Assembly (NCBI RefSeq): GCF_965198575.1 | Contig: NZ_OZ240671.1 | Coordinates: forward strand, 3,162,001 to 3,226,000 | DNA: 64,000 nucleotides | From: Lichenicola sp965198575 | GTDB lineage: Bacteria; Pseudomonadota; Alphaproteobacteria; Acetobacterales; Acetobacteraceae | Direction of reading: 5' to 3' | Shown: in pieces, positions 60,420 to 64,000 of the stretch | Numbering within the stretch: position 1 is the first letter of the stretch | Layout: every line of letters begins with the position of its first letter | Program-made: the position numbers and the translations under genes | The notes under the pieces: generated by a model | What the model was told of the DNA's origin: nothing | Database searches by the model: none | What the model saw: the letters and a program-made list of their open reading frames with translations, nothing else

Positions 60420-61502
60420 ATGAGCGGGCCGGCGGAGCTTATCGATCCGCCAGCATCTTCGATCGTGATGCAGGTCACGTCACCTGCGTTTCGTGCGGTG
60501 CCGCCTGACATCGCCAACCCGGAGCTGGTGCCTGACGATGTCGTGGCTGCCAGCTGGGCCCAGCGGGAGCGCTTCTTTGCATCGCGTCCGGTGACGGTCT
60601 GGCTGTTGCGAGACGTCTATGTTGCCTGCGAGGGGCTGGTCTTCGACCGCGACGGCAGGCTGTATCGACCCAGCATCACGCAGCATTCCGAAGTGGAGAT
60701 CGGCTGGGCCACGGACCAGGTTCGGACAGCTCTCGACGGTGTTGCGGTGCCCCTCCACGACGAAGCCCTCATACTGGGCAAGAAGCGCGGTGCGGGAAAT
60801 TACGGCCACTGGCTGATCGAGATGCTGCCGATGGTGCATCTCGTGATCGATCGGCTGCGCGGCGGACGGATCGGCGTGCTCGTGCATGACGTCGGCAATC
60901 CGCAGCTTGGCGAGGTGATGCAGAGCAGTCTTCGCCGGGTTGGGATTGCCGATGCGCGTGTCCAGGTGACCGGGGATGCGCCGGTTCGGGTTCGCACCCT
61001 GATCCTGGTGGGCGGCCTGACCCAACACGGCGTCTATATGTCGCCGCTAGTCCGGGACTGCCACGAGCACCTGACTCATGACATCTCCGGCACCGGGCAG
61101 GAGCGGGTCTTCATCGCACGCGGGGCGGGGATGCGCCGTTCCTTTGCGAGTTCGCCGCAGGCCGAGGCGCTCGCGCGGGACGCCGGATTTCACGTACTGC
61201 AGACGGCATCCCTCTCACTTGCGCAGCAGATTGCAGCGTTGCGGGATGCACGGGTCGTCGCCGGCGCACTGGGTGCAGCCATGACGAACCTGGCTTTCGC
61301 ACGATCGCCTGCGCAGGCACTTCTGTTTGCCGCGGCGGAAATGCCGGACACTTTCTTCTGGTTCATCAGCACTCACTTCGGACATGCCTATCGCGAGATC
61401 CGCTGTCGTCAGGCGGCAGCCGATGTGACGATCGGTGCGCCCTATGACCGGAACTTGCTGATCGACGATAAAGAATTCCTGAGGCACCTCCGCAGGGCGT
61501 GA
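60420..61502 (+). CDS. Glycosyltransferase family 61 (DUF563) protein
   Basis: 360-residue member of the GT61/DUF563 family. Characteristic segments are NYGHWLIEMLPMVHLVIDRL (about 140-160), VFIARGAGMRRSFAS, and VVAGALGAAMTNLAFA near the C-terminus. The family adds sugars such as xylose in other organisms; here a surface glycan acceptor is inferred from the adjacent galU and phosphohexomutase genes. The ATG at 60420 and a GTG at 60399 are both possible; the GTG lies only five bases after the preceding stop. Longer in-frame starts overlap that gene and are rejected. Confidence 0.8.
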   Translation: MSGPAELIDPPASSIVMQVTSPAFRAVPPDIANPELVPDDVVAASWAQRERFFASRPVTVWLLRDVYVACEGLVFDRDGRLYRPSITQHSEVEIGWATDQVRTALDGVAVPLHDEALILGKKRGAGNYGHWLIEMLPMVHLVIDRLRGGRIGVLVHDVGNPQLGEVMQSSLRRVGIADARVQVTGDAPVRVRTLILVGGLTQHGVYMSPLVRDCHEHLTHDISGTGQERVFIARGAGMRRSFASSPQAEALARDAGFHVLQTASLSLAQQIAALRDARVVAGALGAAMTNLAFARSPAQALLFAAAEMPDTFFWFISTHFGHAYREIRCRQAAADVTIGAPYDRNLLIDDKEFLRHLRRA

Positions 61503-61529
61503 CACAGGCGCCGGCCGGAAGCTGGTGCA

Positions 61530-62357
61530 TCAGGTCGCAGCTCTTGCCGGTATCGCAGTCACGCCTTTCTGGAAGATGCCGTGACCGCCCGACATCGGTG
61601 CCAGGCCGCTGTTCAGGCCGAGCAGCGTTTCCGCGCCGCCGAGATAGACCACACCATCTGGCGAGAGTTGTCGGGACACCGCGTCCAGAGCACGCGCCTT
61701 CGTCGGCTGGTCGAAATAGATGAGTACGTTCCGGCAGAAGATTATGTCGAAACGTCCGAGGCCGCTGAGGTCCGACAAGAGGTTCCACTCACGGAACTTC
61801 ACCATATCCCGGAGTTCCCGATTGATCCGCCAGCCGGCATCCTCCTTCTTGAAATATTTGACCAGGAGTTTGGCCGGCAACCCGCGCTGCACCTCGAATT
61901 GCGAGTAGAGCCCAGCCTCTCCACGTGCCAGCGGCTCGCGGGCGATGTCGGTGCCCACGATCTCGAACACCCGTCCGGCCATGGCCGGCCCCATCTCGCT
62001 GATCAGCATCGCGAGCGAATAGGCCTCCTGGCCGGTCGAGGCGGCCGCCGACCAGATACGCAGCGTGGCGCCTCGTGGGCGAGTGCTGTGCAGCATCGGC
62101 AAGACGACCTCGCGAAGATGGTCGAACGGCCGCCCATCGCGGAAAAACAGCGTCTCGTTGCTGGTCATCGCCTCGACCACCTCTCGCTCCAGCCCCGGGT
62201 CGCTGCGCATGCGATCGGCCAGGATGTCGAGGTTGGCGAAGCTGCGGCGTTTCAGGATCGGCTCCAGCCGCGCACGCACCAGGTAGTCCTTGTCGGTGCC
62301 GAGCGACAGCCCGGAGCGCAGCTTCAGCGTTGCGGCGATCGTGTCGAAGCTGGTCAT
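61530..62357 (-). CDS. cheR: Chemotaxis protein methyltransferase CheR
   Basis: SAM-dependent methylation of chemoreceptor glutamates. The N-terminal CheR helices end in TSNETLFFRDG (65-75), and the methyltransferase motif IWSAAASTGQEAYSLAM (101-117) is a standard CheR post-I motif. The later FDIIFCRNVLIYFDQPTK and LSPDGVVYLGGAETL are diagnostic. Start ATG at 62357 overlaps the cheB stop by 4 bases. A longer frame running into cheB is rejected. 275 residues fits. Confidence 0.95.
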   Translation of the reverse strand: MTSFDTIAATLKLRSGLSLGTDKDYLVRARLEPILKRRSFANLDILADRMRSDPGLEREVVEAMTSNETLFFRDGRPFDHLREVVLPMLHSTRPRGATLRIWSAAASTGQEAYSLAMLISEMGPAMAGRVFEIVGTDIAREPLARGEAGLYSQFEVQRGLPAKLLVKYFKKEDAGWRINRELRDMVKFREWNLLSDLSGLGRFDIIFCRNVLIYFDQPTKARALDAVSRQLSPDGVVYLGGAETLLGLNSGLAPMSGGHGIFQKGVTAIPARAAT

Positions 62358-63436
62358 GCCACGCCAGCCAGCTCGACGATCTTTGCGGCAAGACGATCGA
62401 GCGGCAATACCGCGTGGCACAGCCCTTCCCTGGCCACGGCGCCCGGCATGCCCCACACGACGCTGCTGGCTTCGTCCTGCGCCAGGACGGTGCCGCCGGC
62501 ATCGACCACCGCCCGCGCCCCGGCTGCGCCATCCCGGCCCATCCCGGTAAGGATGACCGTGAGCACGCGGCCCTGGCAGGAGATGACTGCGCTCCGCAGC
62601 ATCGGGTCGACTGAAGGTCGGCAGGAGTTTTCCGGCGGTGTTTCCACAACCCGTCCGACGAGACGGTCTGCTTCTCCTTCCACCAGAAGATGCCTGTCCC
62701 CCGGTGCGACATAGACCCGGTTGGCCAGGAGGGGCATGCCGTCCTCGGCTTCGACGCACGGGCGGTGGCCGATCCGGGCCAGATGCTCCGCCAGGCTCTT
62801 GGTGAAAAGCGGTGGCATGTGCTGGGTGATCACGATCGGCTGGTTCAGAGGCCTGGTGAGGCTGCCGAGCAGCGTGAAGAGGGCTTGCGGGCCGCCGGTG
62901 GAGCTGCCGATTGCGATGAGGACGGGGCGCCGTCTGCCGATCGGCCGGAGCACGATCGGGCTGACCGGTGTCTGGCCGATCACGGCGGTCACTGCTCGCG
63001 GCGCCGGCTTGCGTCGTCCAAGGACCAGGACGCGAGCCAGGATATCGCGCGCGAACGTCTCTCGCGCATTGGCCAGCGGCTTGTGCATGCAGTCGGCGGC
63101 ACCGGCCTGGATCGCGCGTATGGCGATCGCGGCACCCGCCGTGGTCAGGGCGGACGCGACGATGATGCGAACCGACGGATCGACCTGCAGCAGCAGCGGC
63201 AAGGCGGTCAGTCCGTCCATCACGGGCATCTCGACATCCAGCAGCACGACGTCCGCCGGGATGCGCTTGAGCGTCTCGACGGCGAGCGCGCCGTTGGCCA
63301 CGCTGGCAACGATCTCGATCTCGGGATCGGTCTCCAGGACCCTGGCGATCAGGCTGCGGATCGTGCTGGAATCGTCGCACACCATGACGCGCACCCGACG
63401 CGCTTCATCGCGCGGCGTGCGGACAGCGGCACTCAA
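62354..63436 (-). CDS. cheB: Chemotaxis response regulator methylesterase CheB
   Basis: Two-domain protein-glutamate methylesterase/deamidase. The receiver domain has the phosphoacceptor D67 in VVLLDVEMP, and the C-terminal catalytic triad is complete: S179 in IGSSTGGPQ, H206 in ITQHMP and D302 in GMGRDGA. The start is an unusual TTG whose codon overlaps the stop of the cheY-like gene (TTGA). The overlap is the reason for choosing it; a weaker start could lie inside. 360 residues fits. Confidence 0.95.
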   Translation of the reverse strand: MSAAVRTPRDEARRVRVMVCDDSSTIRSLIARVLETDPEIEIVASVANGALAVETLKRIPADVVLLDVEMPVMDGLTALPLLLQVDPSVRIIVASALTTAGAAIAIRAIQAGAADCMHKPLANARETFARDILARVLVLGRRKPAPRAVTAVIGQTPVSPIVLRPIGRRRPVLIAIGSSTGGPQALFTLLGSLTRPLNQPIVITQHMPPLFTKSLAEHLARIGHRPCVEAEDGMPLLANRVYVAPGDRHLLVEGEADRLVGRVVETPPENSCRPSVDPMLRSAVISCQGRVLTVILTGMGRDGAAGARAVVDAGGTVLAQDEASSVVWGMPGAVAREGLCHAVLPLDRLAAKIVELAGVA

Positions 63437-63831
63437 GCGCCTGCTCCCGGAGTCATGCTCGCGTCAGTGATCTTGCCCATCAGGATATCAGCATCGAACG
63501 GCTTCATGATGAATTCCTGGGCGCCGGCCTCGATCGCTGCGACGATGTGTTCCATGTCGTTCTCGGTCGTGCAGAGGATCACCCGCGGCAGGTCCGGGCC
63601 AAGTTCGCGGCGGATTGCCTTCAGACACTCGAGGCCACTCATCCGCGGCATGTTCCAGTCGAGCAGCACGTAGTCCGGCCGGTGCGCCAGGCAGGCTTCC
63701 AGCCCATCTGCACCGTCCGCCGCTTCCAGCGCCCGCATGCCGGCATCCTCGATGATGCGGCGCGCGATGTGTCTGACCGTCCGGCTGTCATCGACGATCA
63801 GGCAGACCTGGCCACGATGATCGGCGGTCAT
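63433..63831 (-). CDS. CheY-like single-domain response regulator
   Basis: 132-residue receiver with all conserved residues: acidic pair D14/D15, phosphorylation site D58 in VLLDWNMP, T88/T89 and K110 in FIMKPF. Related to CheY1/DivK-like regulators. It overlaps cheW upstream (ATGA) and cheB downstream (TTGA). It likely interacts with CheA or the motor. Confidence 0.92.
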   Translation of the reverse strand: MTADHRGQVCLIVDDSRTVRHIARRIIEDAGMRALEAADGADGLEACLAHRPDYVLLDWNMPRMSGLECLKAIRRELGPDLPRVILCTTENDMEHIVAAIEAGAQEFIMKPFDADILMGKITDASMTPGAGA

Positions 63832-64000
63832 GTTGGAAGTGCCAGCAGCCGGCTGATGTCGAGGACGACCATCAGGCGCTCGGGAAGCCGGAACACGCCG
63901 TTGCTGAAATGGCGCCAGGTTGCCGAAAGGTTGGCCGGCGTTTCCTCGATCATGTCGGGGCGCAGGCTCAATACTTCCTGCACCTGGTCGATCAGCAGCG
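63828..64000 (-). CDS. cheW: CheW-like adaptor protein, C-terminal part (cut by window end)
   Basis: The last 57 codons read LLIDQVQEVLSLRPDMIEETP and end FRLPERLMVVLDISRLLALPT, the C-terminal strands of a CheW (SH3-like) domain. It is truncated by the window edge; the N-terminus lies beyond base 64000. The stop overlaps the start of the CheY-like gene by 4 bases. CheA is presumably further upstream on the minus strand. Confidence 0.85.
   Translation of the reverse strand, partial: LLIDQVQEVLSLRPDMIEETPANLSATWRHFSNGVFRLPERLMVVLDISRLLALPT

Overview
The window looks like chromosomal DNA of a high-GC alphaproteobacterium, most likely family Acetobacteraceae. The evidence is the 16S/23S sequence character, the rRNA operon order 16S-tRNAIle-tRNAAla-23S-5S-tRNAfMet, and alphaproteobacterial gene pairings (mutS next to glnD, thrC next to an M16 peptidase, and bolA / J-domain protein / cobS / cobT). 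Placement at genus level is not possible by reading alone. I see no prophage, insertion sequence, CRISPR array or classical defence island.

Layout. 1-4210: metallo-beta-lactamase-fold hydrolase, histone-deacetylase-like amidohydrolase, DUF192 protein, Dps and a sugar-nucleotide epimerase. 4211-10011: one complete rRNA operon with a visible promoter, a boxA-like leader site and two long processing stems that bracket 16S and 23S. 10237-21299: a TPR/GT41 glycosyltransferase, a serine beta-lactamase-like protein, a frameshifted chloramphenicol-phosphotransferase-like pseudogene, an NmrA-like reductase, a GT-C mannosyltransferase-like membrane protein, an L,D-transpeptidase-like protein, a beta-helix-like secreted protein and a Tim44-like protein. 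21343-30627: pmbA, M16 peptidase and thrC (these three, with the Tim44 and beta-helix genes, form a minus-strand run), a yellow/MRJP-like secreted protein, an M32 carboxypeptidase and a TPR/GT9-like protein.

30637-49301: a small Rossmann-like protein, two paralogous beta-barrel porins about 10 kb apart, glnD-mutS, a matrixin/DUF4214 protein, two small unknowns, murJ with an ABC-ATPase remnant beside it, a 661-residue unknown protein and, divergent from it, a GHKL ATPase sharing a palindromic promoter region. 49307-53711: cobaltochelatase cobS-cobT, a small membrane protein, a J-domain protein and a BolA-like protein. 53792-61502: a two-domain GT2 glycosyltransferase, a LolA-like lipoprotein, lipB, tRNA-Leu(GAG), galU, a phosphohexomutase and a GT61 enzyme. 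61530-64000: a tightly overlapping cheW-cheY-cheB-cheR cluster, with cheW cut by the window end.

Common themes are cell-surface glycan building (epimerase, GalU, phosphohexomutase, five glycosyltransferases, MurJ, L,D-transpeptidase, porins) and housekeeping (rRNA, MutS, GlnD, ThrC, LipB, cobaltochelatase). The least understood parts are the GHKL ATPase locus at 45161-49301, the duplicated N-terminal modules of the GT2 protein, and the palindromic element between the first porin and glnD.
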